Of a DNA stretch of 64,000 bases, positions 8,410 to 16,732 are shown in pieces; positions within the stretch are counted from its first letter, which is position 1, and each line of letters opens with the position of its first letter. The position numbers and the translations under genes are program-made. The notes under the pieces were generated by a model. It did no database searches. It was not told the DNA's origin and saw only the letters and a program-made list of their open reading frames with translations. The stretch spans positions 57,849 through 121,848 of the forward strand of contig CAKZUP010000032.1 in NCBI GenBank assembly GCA_937922945.1, read 5' to 3'. The stretch comes from an uncultured Granulosicoccaceae bacterium. GTDB taxonomy: Bacteria; Pseudomonadota; Gammaproteobacteria; Granulosicoccales; Granulosicoccaceae.

Positions 8410-9606
8410 ATGAACTTATCTCATCGCAAAACAGTTTGGTTTTGCGGTCTGTTGATGGCAGTTCCTGCTTTTTCGATAGACATCCTTCTACCGATGTTTG
8501 GCCTTATCGCGTCAGACCTTGACACTCATATCGACAAACTGCCGTTTCTGGTTACCGCATTTATGGCCTGCATGGGGCTCGGCCAATTGTTTTTCGGTGT
8601 TCTCTCCGATCGCTTTGGCAGACGCCTTATTCTCTCTTGCGGCATTGGCATATTCTTCCTGGGAACGATAGCCGCGGGCTTCGCAGCTTCCTTTGAATCC
8701 ATGTTAATCGCACGTTGTCTGCAGGGCTTTGGAGCAGCCGCGCCACACATACTTTCTCGGGCAATATTACGAGATATGTATAGCGGAACCGAACTTGCCA
8801 AAAAGATGGCGATAGCCACCGGCATATTCTCCATAGGACCGACCGTCGCTCCACTGCTAGGTGCTGTTATTCTGGAAGTCGGGGCGCATTGGCGTTGGGT
8901 ATACGCATTTATGGCGGTGTACGTTGCATGCCTGCTCTATGGCCTAACGCGCATCGACGAAACAAATCAAAACCTTAATGCGTTATCGACAAAATTCAGC
9001 AACATTAAAGTGAACGCTGTTTCTGTTATTCAGGTGCGTCAATCCCGTACTTTCCTGTTTGTCGGCATGGCTGTTTCTGTCAGCATGATACTGATCATTT
9101 CAATTAGCCCCGGTGTGTATAAAAACGCCTTTAACATATCAGGATCACTATTTGCGCTTTACTATGCAGTGCATGGTTTTGGCATTATTTTGGGGCAATA
9201 TGCCAATCATTATTTCATCGGTAAAATCGGTAGTGTTCGTACCAGCATTCTGGGTACGGTAATTATGTTGCTTAGCGCAGTAAGCATAAGCCTACCTTCA
9301 ATTCTTGGCATAGCGGAGGCGTGGATGGTGAGCTTATCGTTGTCTGTCTTCGCGGTCGGTTATTTAAGCGTCGTAGCCAACGCCACCAGCTTGCTGCTTC
9401 AATCACATGGAAAAATAATCGGTTTTACGACGGCCTTTCAGGGAACAGTCACAATGGTATTTTCAGGCCTGTTCGCAAGCGTGCTTTCGACCTTGATCAA
9501 TGGCAATATCATTTATTGGGGCATCTATTTGGCTATAGGACCGGCCATTGTTTTATTCGTGCTAGTAAAGTGGCTTCGCGGTAGTTATTACGAAGAGCAG
9601 AATTGA
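8410..9606 (+). CDS. MFS transporter, Bcr/CflA-like drug efflux
   Basis: This is a twelve-helix inner-membrane major facilitator of 398 aa. The loop between helices 2 and 3 carries the MFS motif A (GVLSDRFGRR, residues 63-72), and the helix 1 segment PAFSIDILLPMF is typical of the Bcr/CflA group, which exports antibiotics, sulfonamides or dipeptides by proton antiport. Helix 4-5 carries ARCLQGFGAA and the antiporter-type ATGIFSIGPTVAPLLG. It is a single-gene unit convergent with the HDAC-like gene. The substrate cannot be read from the sequence. No good ribosome-binding site is visible before the ATG. Confidence 0.88.
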   Translation: MNLSHRKTVWFCGLLMAVPAFSIDILLPMFGLIASDLDTHIDKLPFLVTAFMACMGLGQLFFGVLSDRFGRRLILSCGIGIFFLGTIAAGFAASFESMLIARCLQGFGAAAPHILSRAILRDMYSGTELAKKMAIATGIFSIGPTVAPLLGAVILEVGAHWRWVYAFMAVYVACLLYGLTRIDETNQNLNALSTKFSNIKVNAVSVIQVRQSRTFLFVGMAVSVSMILIISISPGVYKNAFNISGSLFALYYAVHGFGIILGQYANHYFIGKIGSVRTSILGTVIMLLSAVSISLPSILGIAEAWMVSLSLSVFAVGYLSVVANATSLLLQSHGKIIGFTTAFQGTVTMVFSGLFASVLSTLINGNIIYWGIYLAIGPAIVLFVLVKWLRGSYYEEQN

Positions 9607-9670
9607 ACTCCATTCGTTCAGCAATATTCGACATACTGTTTTCCTGATGGTTCTAAGCCGCTCACAATAA

Positions 9671-10774
9671 TCACAGATTAAAGTACTCCACCATTTCGTC
9701 AATAAGTGTTGAGTGAAAAGCATTCATGCGTGCACTGGGTTGCTGTTTAACGGCACGATCGATCATTGGGTCGTTCGCCCGAACAGACGAACCAGACATT
9801 TCTTCGAGCATCGCGTGGCCACAGAAGGGAACATACATTTCGGCGTACCCACCTTCATGCGCGGCTACCAAACGCCCATTGGTTACTGTCATTAACGTAT
9901 TTGTCATGCTGCGAAACGTTTCTGATGTACACATCATTCTTGAGAGCGGATCGTAAGTGCACGCATCAAAACCACAGGCAATGACGACAAGGTCGGCGTC
10001 GAATGCTTCCAGTTTAGGTACGACCAATTTCTCCATAACCTCAAGATAAGCGTGATGCCCACAGCCGGGAGGTAATGGAACGTTCATATTGGCGTCTCTG
10101 CCCTCGCCTTCGCCGGTATGCTGCATGTCACCAGTATCGAATGGATAGTTGCGTTCCTGATGTATGGAAATAGTTAAGACATCGGGTCGATGATAAAAAA
10201 TATGTTCAGTGCCATTGCCATGGTGCACGTCCCAATCGACCACCGCGATTTTTGAGGCCAATTTTCTGGACAGAGCCGCCTCAATTGCGATTGCAATATT
10301 TGCCAACAAACAAAATCCATTTGGCCAATCTGGCAAACAATGATGCCCTGGAGGCCTTGACAGCGCATAGGCATTTCGATGCTCATTGGAAAGCACCGAT
10401 TCAACGGCCGCTACCACCAAACCAGCAGACAGACACGCTATTTCATACCCACCTGGCCCGAACGGTGTACGCATACCTAATTCGCCGCCGCCTTGATCTG
10501 ACTGTTGTTTGAATTGGTCAAGATAGGTCTGAGGGTGCACGTTAAGCAAGGTGTTAGTGTTGGCCGGAGTGGCCGAGAGCATACTGAGTTCATCCGCGAG
10601 GCCCGTCACGTGCAACAAATTTTTCAGACGCCGTTTGGTTTCGGGTGCTTCTGGCAATCCACCCGATACCATGGGCTGTACATGCCCACCAACCTGAGCC
10701 ATTTGTGCGTAATTGCCACCAGCGTGCCAAAAACACTTTTCGTCAGAAAAAAAGGCCGTTTTGTCCGAGCTCAT
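9671..10774 (-). CDS. Class II histone deacetylase-like amidohydrolase
   Basis: This is a zinc hydrolase of the arginase/deacetylase fold. Numbered from the preferred ATG at 10774 (the track start at 10846 adds 24 residues that would lie in the divergent promoter), PPGHH is at 141-145, the metal-binding DWDVHHGNGTE at 180-190 and a GFDACTYDPL segment near residue 268. All expected zinc ligands are present. Bacterial members deacetylate acetylpolyamines or other small N-acyl amines rather than histones. At 367 aa it has the usual length. It is divergent from an SDR dehydrogenase with which it may share the 10788-10802 palindrome. The substrate is unknown; an acylated amine is plausible. Confidence 0.9.
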   Translation of the reverse strand: MSSDKTAFFSDEKCFWHAGGNYAQMAQVGGHVQPMVSGGLPEAPETKRRLKNLLHVTGLADELSMLSATPANTNTLLNVHPQTYLDQFKQQSDQGGGELGMRTPFGPGGYEIACLSAGLVVAAVESVLSNEHRNAYALSRPPGHHCLPDWPNGFCLLANIAIAIEAALSRKLASKIAVVDWDVHHGNGTEHIFYHRPDVLTISIHQERNYPFDTGDMQHTGEGEGRDANMNVPLPPGCGHHAYLEVMEKLVVPKLEAFDADLVVIACGFDACTYDPLSRMMCTSETFRSMTNTLMTVTNGRLVAAHEGGYAEMYVPFCGHAMLEEMSGSSVRANDPMIDRAVKQQPSARMNAFHSTLIDEMVEYFNL

Positions 10775-10787
10775 AGTATCTGCAGTT

Positions 10788-10802
10788 ACTCTATAATAGA
10801 GT
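10788..10802. promoter_or_regulatory. Palindrome with an embedded TATAAT between HDAC-like and SDR genes
   Basis: ACTCTA-TAA-TAGAGT is a perfect inverted repeat midway between the two divergent starts. It contains a consensus TATAAT on the plus strand (10792-10797). A repressor bound here could control both genes. No matching -35 box is clear. Confidence 0.4.
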
Positions 10803-10839
10803 TCACAGATTATCACGCCGCGAATTAAGATATCAATCG

Positions 10840-11634
10840 ATGACAAATTTAACGTATGCCATAACAGGTGTAGCTACAGGTATTGGCGCGGCATTGGCGG
10901 CTGTGTTAAAAAGACAAGGCCATACGGTTATCGGATTCGACATTAAGGAAACCACAGATAATATCGATGATTTTATACACGTGGATCTTGCCGATGAATC
11001 AAGTGTCAGTGCCGCCACTAACAAACTAAACACGCGCTTGGATGGTCTTTGCAACGTAGCAGGAATACCGCCTCGTGATGGACTTGAATCAGCCATACTC
11101 ATCATTAACTTTACAGCGCAGCGCCAGTTTACCCAGCGTCTCATACCCCACCTGAATGCAGGTGCATCTGTAGTTAATATGGCTTCTCGAGCTGGACACG
11201 GGTGGTTACAAAATGTAGATCAGGTTAAGCGATTGGCTGTTCTCAAATCTCTTCAGGATATTCAAATTTTCGTGGAACAGGAAAAATTAAACCCAACCCA
11301 GTGCTATAACTTATCAAAGCAGGCCATGATTCTCTGGACGTTAGCGGAAAACGAACGATTTATAAAAAACGGTATGCGCGTTAATTCGATCAGCCCAGGT
11401 GGTATTTCCACCGGAATATTAAACGACTTTAAAAAAGCATTTGGCGATCAGATGGCTCGTAACGTTGAACGCGCCGGCAGACCCGGCGAGGCTATTGAGG
11501 TCGCTGAAGTTGCCGCTTTTATCTTATCACCGGCAAGCCATTGGATAAAAGGCACAGACGTGCCCGTTGATGGCGGTATGGGAGCATTTGGTTTGTGTGA
11601 CCAACTTGATTTGGCCAAGCTTTGCATCGATTAA
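10840..11634 (+). CDS. SDR-family NAD(P)-dependent dehydrogenase
   Basis: This is a classical short-chain dehydrogenase. The nucleotide-binding TGVATGIG motif is at residues 9-16, the acidic FDIKE after strand 2 favours NAD, NVAG is at 72-75, the catalytic Ser is in MASRAG (116) and YNLSK gives Tyr156/Lys160. Between Ser and Tyr there is an insertion of about 25 residues, giving the 264-aa length and resembling 3-alpha-hydroxysteroid dehydrogenase-type members. The substrate is unknown. It is divergent from the HDAC-like amidohydrolase with only 65 bases between starts, suggesting co-regulation, and convergent with the DUF3726 gene. Confidence 0.9.
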   Translation: MTNLTYAITGVATGIGAALAAVLKRQGHTVIGFDIKETTDNIDDFIHVDLADESSVSAATNKLNTRLDGLCNVAGIPPRDGLESAILIINFTAQRQFTQRLIPHLNAGASVVNMASRAGHGWLQNVDQVKRLAVLKSLQDIQIFVEQEKLNPTQCYNLSKQAMILWTLAENERFIKNGMRVNSISPGGISTGILNDFKKAFGDQMARNVERAGRPGEAIEVAEVAAFILSPASHWIKGTDVPVDGGMGAFGLCDQLDLAKLCID

Positions 11635-11674
11635 CAGCGGCGCCAGTTCTTATTTCCACACGTGTTCATATTGA

Positions 11675-12403
11675 TTAGTCGTTATCGTTCAATTCAGCCC
11701 CTGCTCCCAGCACCCGAGACGCAGCTGTTGCAGGAGCGTAAGTACGCTGCGCAAACTCATCCAACGCTAGCCAATCTGAGTGCGATACGCAAACACGTGG
11801 TGTTTGGTGTGTACGATGATCATTTAGCGCTTCTATTTCGCTGTCTGTAGCCAGACGGCAGTTTATTCGAGAAACGAATACAGAGTGCAATAACATGGGG
11901 TCGGAAAAATGCACCGCGCACCCATTGGTTATCACGCTCCCGCTCATGCAAGAGCTACTGCGACCAGATGAGAGCGCGTTGGTGTTATGGGCTGGTTCTG
12001 CCGCATCGAGCGTGAGGTGTACATAGGCACTACTGCGCGCCGCCAGATCGGCAATGAAGGGCACGATAAGCAACGGATACTTCACACTGCTAACGCTTAA
12101 CCGCATATCTGCAGCTAAACTATCGTGAGATTCAGTGAGTGCGCAACCAGCAGCAAATGGGCAAAGCCATTGCAGTGTTGGCAGTAGTTCATTGCCTATG
12201 CTCTGCGGTACAGCGCTGTTTACGTTTTCGTTTTTATTGAACGACGACAATAGCTGCACCAACACGTTCGCCGCGGGCAACCCTCGGCTGATCAGCCAGA
12301 AAACACCACGTGAAACCTCTTCGGCCATGCCCCAGGAATAACCTGCGCCCTTTGCAGCCAATTTTGCGCGACTCGCCACTTCATTCAACGAATAGTCAGA
12401 CAT
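11675..12403 (-). CDS. DUF3726 domain protein
   Basis: The N-terminus (SLNEVASRAKLAAKGAGYSWGMAEEVSRGVFWL) is the signature of DUF3726, a cytoplasmic family without known function. The remainder contains several Cys/Ser-rich strands, and the protein ends around 242 aa, normal for the family. It is the last gene of a three-gene minus-strand operon after the M19 dipeptidase homologue and the 565-aa unknown, with only 8 bases from the latter. The invariant Gly-Trp-Gly-like and AEE residues suggest an enzyme or binding protein, but nothing identifies a ligand. Confidence 0.75.
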   Translation of the reverse strand: MSDYSLNEVASRAKLAAKGAGYSWGMAEEVSRGVFWLISRGLPAANVLVQLLSSFNKNENVNSAVPQSIGNELLPTLQWLCPFAAGCALTESHDSLAADMRLSVSSVKYPLLIVPFIADLAARSSAYVHLTLDAAEPAHNTNALSSGRSSSCMSGSVITNGCAVHFSDPMLLHSVFVSRINCRLATDSEIEALNDHRTHQTPRVCVSHSDWLALDEFAQRTYAPATAASRVLGAGAELNDND

Positions 12404-12411
12404 GCTTTACG

Positions 12412-14109
12412 TTACTCTGGATACACCCAGTGATCTGCATCGAGTTCTGATAATTCTTCAGGATATGGCGCATTTCCAAACATGCGAATTCTGACCCAAC
12501 GATCAGACTTTGGGTCAAAATGGATAGCCCCAAAAAAAGACAATTTACAGCGCAGCATATCGATCGGCAACAAACTTGAACTGATGGTGTTGTCGCGTAT
12601 TTCACCGTACGGTAAGTCCTGCAGGGTTTGAACGCGACGTACCATATGCCTATGCTCGGGGTGCATCAACAGAAAAGCGGCAACGTTAGCATGCTCTCCG
12701 GCCTGATTATAATAAGATTTAAGTGCCGCTAGCATCGCTATAGCGTCACGGGCTGGAGACAAAGGTTGCTCATAGTCGGCAATAGGCTCATCAAATCTTT
12801 CACCCAGACGTGGCTCAAGTTTTTCTGCAGACACATACCATGCACGGGCACATGACGCATTTTCATGCCAATTAATCGTTTCAGCCCAGTCGTAAAGGGT
12901 CTGTGTTTGTTCAATTAATGATGCAACCTTTACCGCCCCGCGAATAGGCGCAATAGTTGGTTCATCACTGCCCATGCAATGCGTAAATCCATCGATTAGA
13001 TCGCCGTATGGTTCTAACATGAGCGAAACAATGCATTCCTGAGCTTCAATACAAAGGTTGTTTTCTGCCCAACCGTACAGTTTATTCCAAGGGTTTGGAC
13101 ACGACTTATCGAACTCAGACAGGTAATCTGCAAAACCGGCAAGATCAGATTGCAGTTGGCAAATTTTAACGGCTTGAGCTTCGTGCTGGGTGTGCCATTG
13201 CTTTATGGAACGTTCAGCACGAGCAAACAACTGCAGAAATAGTGAGTATTGAGCATCGGTTGCCTTACTAATTGATCGAACGGTGGAGAGCGCTTCTTCT
13301 TTCGCTAAAATCCAGTTGTTAAACAACGCTGGGTGATTAAGTATAAACGGCGCCATTCCTAAACCGGTTGAGTTTCCGATTCCAAGTGATCGGGCTATTG
13401 CTGGCTCCATAGCCACTGCGTGGGTACCGCCCTTCACCCTGGCCATGTGCTCCACGAGATCACGTACAAAGGTTCTAATTAAATAAACTGTTAACATTTC
13501 CACCTGAAACGGCGCACGACATTCGTCTCGTTGTGCAATTGCTTGCCGATCTGCGGCGCCGAACTTACCAGACCCGTATACAGCTGTGGTGCGCATTAAA
13601 TAACCGACCGAATCTATTTGAGCTTTATCGGGTTGTTGACCGTTCGCGAGTCTATCCACAACATGATTCCACAGCCTTACTGAACGATTGGCTCGTGAGA
13701 GCGTGAGTTCGGTGCCAGTGAGTCGTCCTGCTTCTTGATGGGGTACATTTCGCTCTAAACGCGCTATATCTTCCTGCGTTGGAATACCATCGAACAAAAC
13801 AAACGTTGCATCCCACTGTTCTGCAATGACACGATCTGATCGCAATGCGTCGGGTAAGTCATGGGAAAACGCAACCAGGGAATACGTATTTTGCGGACCT
13901 TTTGTCGTATATACAGCGTAGCCAACACCACTATCGTTTACATTGAAACTGGCTTTGGTAAACGACCAGCTCTCCGATTTTAATCGGCGCGTCAAGACTC
14001 GCATGAAAGACAAACGAGATTGGTGAAAACAGCCGAGGCGTTCAAGTCGCATAACCAATTCGGGCGAGCGACGACTCACTTTTAATTCTGAAGTATCAAC
14101 GCTTTCCAT
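12412..14109 (-). CDS. Unknown 565-aa protein in dipeptidase operon
   Basis: I do not recognise this family. The protein is soluble, without signal peptide or membrane helix. It begins with an Arg-rich segment that includes RRSPELVMRLERLG, and holds a GxGxG-like stretch (YGSGKFGAADRQ, about 195-206) followed by QRDECRAPFQVEMLTVYLIR. Near residue 260 it has ARSLGIGNSTGLGMAPFILNHP, conserved-looking and possibly a ligand loop. The end carries several Trp residues. It lies 7 bases after the dipeptidase gene and 8 before the DUF3726 gene, so the three proteins probably act on the same substrate. The clustering of a hydrolase with two unknowns suggests a small catabolic route. Confidence 0.7.
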   Translation of the reverse strand: MESVDTSELKVSRRSPELVMRLERLGCFHQSRLSFMRVLTRRLKSESWSFTKASFNVNDSGVGYAVYTTKGPQNTYSLVAFSHDLPDALRSDRVIAEQWDATFVLFDGIPTQEDIARLERNVPHQEAGRLTGTELTLSRANRSVRLWNHVVDRLANGQQPDKAQIDSVGYLMRTTAVYGSGKFGAADRQAIAQRDECRAPFQVEMLTVYLIRTFVRDLVEHMARVKGGTHAVAMEPAIARSLGIGNSTGLGMAPFILNHPALFNNWILAKEEALSTVRSISKATDAQYSLFLQLFARAERSIKQWHTQHEAQAVKICQLQSDLAGFADYLSEFDKSCPNPWNKLYGWAENNLCIEAQECIVSLMLEPYGDLIDGFTHCMGSDEPTIAPIRGAVKVASLIEQTQTLYDWAETINWHENASCARAWYVSAEKLEPRLGERFDEPIADYEQPLSPARDAIAMLAALKSYYNQAGEHANVAAFLLMHPEHRHMVRRVQTLQDLPYGEIRDNTISSSLLPIDMLRCKLSFFGAIHFDPKSDRWVRIRMFGNAPYPEELSELDADHWVYPE

Positions 14110-14116
14110 TTGAACG

Positions 14117-15130
14117 TTAATCCCCTGCGTTCAAGGGAGTAAAATTGTCGGCATAAAACCGGTACCAGTTGCCTCCCATAAATGCTGAGATATCATCGCT
14201 GCTCATGCCAATCTCTGTAAGACCATTTTCAATATTATTAAAATCGCGATTGTCATTGAACCAGACTGGCATTGGTGGAAAACCAGGCGCATCTGCTGTC
14301 CCCTCTCCATAATCCATTTCTTTCGACCAACGCCCAACACGCATCCATTCGACAATGGAATCGGGTTGATCCTGACAAAGATCAGACCCCAGACCAATAT
14401 GATTAATCCCGTACTTTTCAGCCGTGTTCGCAACCATTAGACAAAATTCCTTCAGCGAACAATCGCTTTTGCCTTTCAGGTGATGGGGATACAATGAAAA
14501 ACCGATCATGCCGCCATTGTCGATTACTGCGCTTATTACCTCATGCCGTTTGTTGCGTAGTGCGGGCATCCAGTCGTAGGGGTTGGCATGAGTAATAGCA
14601 ATTGGACGCTCCGATATGTCAGCTGCTTCAATAGTAGATTTATCACCCGAGTGGCTCATATCAATCACCAGACCTACTCGATTCATTTCTTTAATCACCT
14701 GCTTACCCATACGGGTTATGCCGGCATCGGTAGACTCATAGCAACCAGTGGCGAGTAGAGACTGATTGTTGTATGTCAGCTGCATAAAGCGTGCTCCGAG
14801 CGTATGCCAGACTTCAATCAGACCAATATCATCTTCTATAGGACTAGGGTTCTGAAACCCAAAAAATATCGCTGTGCGATTAGTCTGTTTTGCGCGATCG
14901 ATATCGCTTGCCCACTTTCCATGAAAAATAAGGTGTGGAAACTGTTCGAACCAGCGATTCCACTGCTCAACATTCAGTACGGTTTCTCGAAAATTTTCAT
15001 GGTAAGCGATGGTGACATGCACGGCATCGACTTGCCCTTCACGCATCTGGCGAAAAATCTTTTCTGACCAATTGGCGTATTGGAGATTGTCTATTCGCAC
15101 GGGATAAATTAAACAAAGTGGTTTAGCCAA
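14117..15130 (-). CDS. Peptidase M19 (membrane dipeptidase-like)
   Basis: This zinc dipeptidase fold of 337 aa lacks a signal peptide or anchor, so it should be cytoplasmic. The family motifs present are PIEDD (bridging Glu position), IDMSHSG (about 191-197), ITHANP (about 216-221) and GINHIGLGSDLCQD near 290. The usual N-terminal DxHxD zinc motif is replaced by VRIDNLQY at residues 11-18, so one zinc-ligand His is absent. This could be a subfamily feature or a changed metal site. M19 enzymes cleave dipeptides, D-amino-acid peptides or act on related small amides. It heads the operon with the 565-aa unknown and the DUF3726 protein. Confidence 0.88.
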   Translation of the reverse strand: MAKPLCLIYPVRIDNLQYANWSEKIFRQMREGQVDAVHVTIAYHENFRETVLNVEQWNRWFEQFPHLIFHGKWASDIDRAKQTNRTAIFFGFQNPSPIEDDIGLIEVWHTLGARFMQLTYNNQSLLATGCYESTDAGITRMGKQVIKEMNRVGLVIDMSHSGDKSTIEAADISERPIAITHANPYDWMPALRNKRHEVISAVIDNGGMIGFSLYPHHLKGKSDCSLKEFCLMVANTAEKYGINHIGLGSDLCQDQPDSIVEWMRVGRWSKEMDYGEGTADAPGFPPMPVWFNDNRDFNNIENGLTEIGMSSDDISAFMGGNWYRFYADNFTPLNAGD

Positions 15131-15206
15131 GAATAAATGAAATTCACGTTCTGCACAGCCGATTTATAGCCTAAATTCGACTAACTACACACCACAGACG
15201 ATACAA

Positions 15207-15851
15207 TTATCTATTGACATCAGGCTTTATCATGTTTAGCGCCGATTCGGCACTTTTTCCTAGTGAAAACCGCCTTGGTAACCGATAAAGATGTTTAGAA
15301 CCTAAAACGATCTCAGCAGCTGTGCCAACGGTTTTAAATCCTACAGATTGCGTGACGTTGAGGAAGGCAGAATTAGTCCAGTCGGTCGTTGTTACAATCC
15401 AATCTATACCACGGGATTGGAAATATTCAGCAGCATAATACAGTATCAACTTTGCGACCTTTTTACCCCTGTGCTCGGGCAACACCAGCACTTTATAGAC
15501 GTATCTGACGTTTTCCGGAAACACCAGCCCTATACCGGAAAATGGTTTGCCTCCTGAATTTCGATGTGGCTCTACGGGGCTTGTGCAAAAAAACATATAA
15601 CCGATCAATTGCTGTTTGTGCAGAGCGCCTATACACACAACGCTGTTTGATTCGAGCGAAGCCACGACTGATTCACTGAGTTCGTATTCCGGTTTGTTAA
15701 TCAATGGTACAAGATCGTTGGAATTTAACCTGGAGAAGTTAAAATCCGTATGTGCATAGCCTAACGAATCTTTATTCAGCTGCCACATCAGCAGCCGCGT
15801 GATATCCATTGGAACGATCTTGGATAACTTTCGATAAAGCGTTTTAAGCAT
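15207..15851 (-). CDS. GNAT family N-acetyltransferase
   Basis: This 214-aa protein contains an acetyl-CoA-binding GNAT core. The VYKVLVLPEHRGKKVAKLIL segment (about residues 122-141) includes the Q/RxxGxG/A-type pyrophosphate loop in the form HRGKKVA, and the C-terminal strand DWTNSAFLNVTQSVGFKTVG is typical. The substrate is unknown. It lies 14 bases downstream of the DUF2786 gene on the same strand and is probably co-transcribed with it. Confidence 0.8.
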   Translation of the reverse strand: MLKTLYRKLSKIVPMDITRLLMWQLNKDSLGYAHTDFNFSRLNSNDLVPLINKPEYELSESVVASLESNSVVCIGALHKQQLIGYMFFCTSPVEPHRNSGGKPFSGIGLVFPENVRYVYKVLVLPEHRGKKVAKLILYYAAEYFQSRGIDWIVTTTDWTNSAFLNVTQSVGFKTVGTAAEIVLGSKHLYRLPRRFSLGKSAESALNMIKPDVNR

Positions 15852-15865
15852 AGCGAGAAAAGGCG

Positions 15866-16585
15866 TTATTCGGTACTGTCTATCGCAGGCTGTTTGTCAT
15901 GTCCTACTTGCGCATCCAACGATACATCACTTCCGTCCATTGCTCCGGCTGTGTGGGCCGATCCACTTCTGAATCTGACCGTTCGGCGTCTCGACCCTTG
16001 TATATCGTCGGTGCAATTCTCTTCGACCAATTCGCGTTTTAGCACCACCAGTGATGAGCCGTAAGTGGAGTCATTGATAGCAGAATGAGCAGCGACTTTC
16101 TCAGCCTCTACGCGTTCCTGATGAATAGTTCGACAGCGATTCAGTACGGATATGCCAAACCCCACTCTATAATCAAAACTTGCCGACCGTCCCGGCGACA
16201 CCTTGCCTTGCTTTTTGCGCAGCTGTAATGATCGCTCCATTGACTTGGATAGGTAGTCGTAGGTTAAATTGGCTACTTCGGCATCGATACTGTAACCGCG
16301 AAATTCAATGTCTCCAGTATCAACACAAATACAGTCATGCAAAAGTGCAACGGCAGAGCTCAGCAACGTCACGTAACTGGGTACGCTTTGGAAATTCTTA
16401 CCAATCGATGAGGAGCCAAACTCTGATGTATTCAAATCACTGATGGATACACCGAATTTCTGCATCAGTGAATGGCATCGGCGAAGGGCTATTTCAGCTT
16501 CGTTCGGGCTAGAGTCTGAGGCCTGACTCATGGCGTAGAGCTTACGAACCCGTTCTATGACTTTATCACGCTCCATCCAATCCAC
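15866..16585 (-). CDS. DUF2786 domain protein
   Basis: The first 45 residues (DKVIERVRKLYAMSQASDSSPNEAEIALRRC) match DUF2786, a short helical domain found in phage and bacterial proteins of unknown role. The middle contains a YRVGFGISVLNRC segment, as in other DUF2786 proteins, and the Ser/Thr-rich tail appears disordered. The length is 239 aa. An alternative ATG three codons in is possible. It precedes the GNAT gene by 14 bases. No function is claimed. Confidence 0.78.
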   Translation of the reverse strand: MDWMERDKVIERVRKLYAMSQASDSSPNEAEIALRRCHSLMQKFGVSISDLNTSEFGSSSIGKNFQSVPSYVTLLSSAVALLHDCICVDTGDIEFRGYSIDAEVANLTYDYLSKSMERSLQLRKKQGKVSPGRSASFDYRVGFGISVLNRCRTIHQERVEAEKVAAHSAINDSTYGSSLVVLKRELVEENCTDDIQGSRRRTVRFRSGSAHTAGAMDGSDVSLDAQVGHDKQPAIDSTE

Positions 16586-16732
16586 CCGATTGCTTTTTGA
16601 CTATTATAGAACGTATCGATGGTTGGTACCGTGGATATGAGAAAACGGCTGAAACTCAGCTGTCTGTGCTAAGTTACTTGCTTGTTTCCGGCTTATTACT
16701 GGCGCAATGACTTTTAGGCCGCCTTGCCGTTT

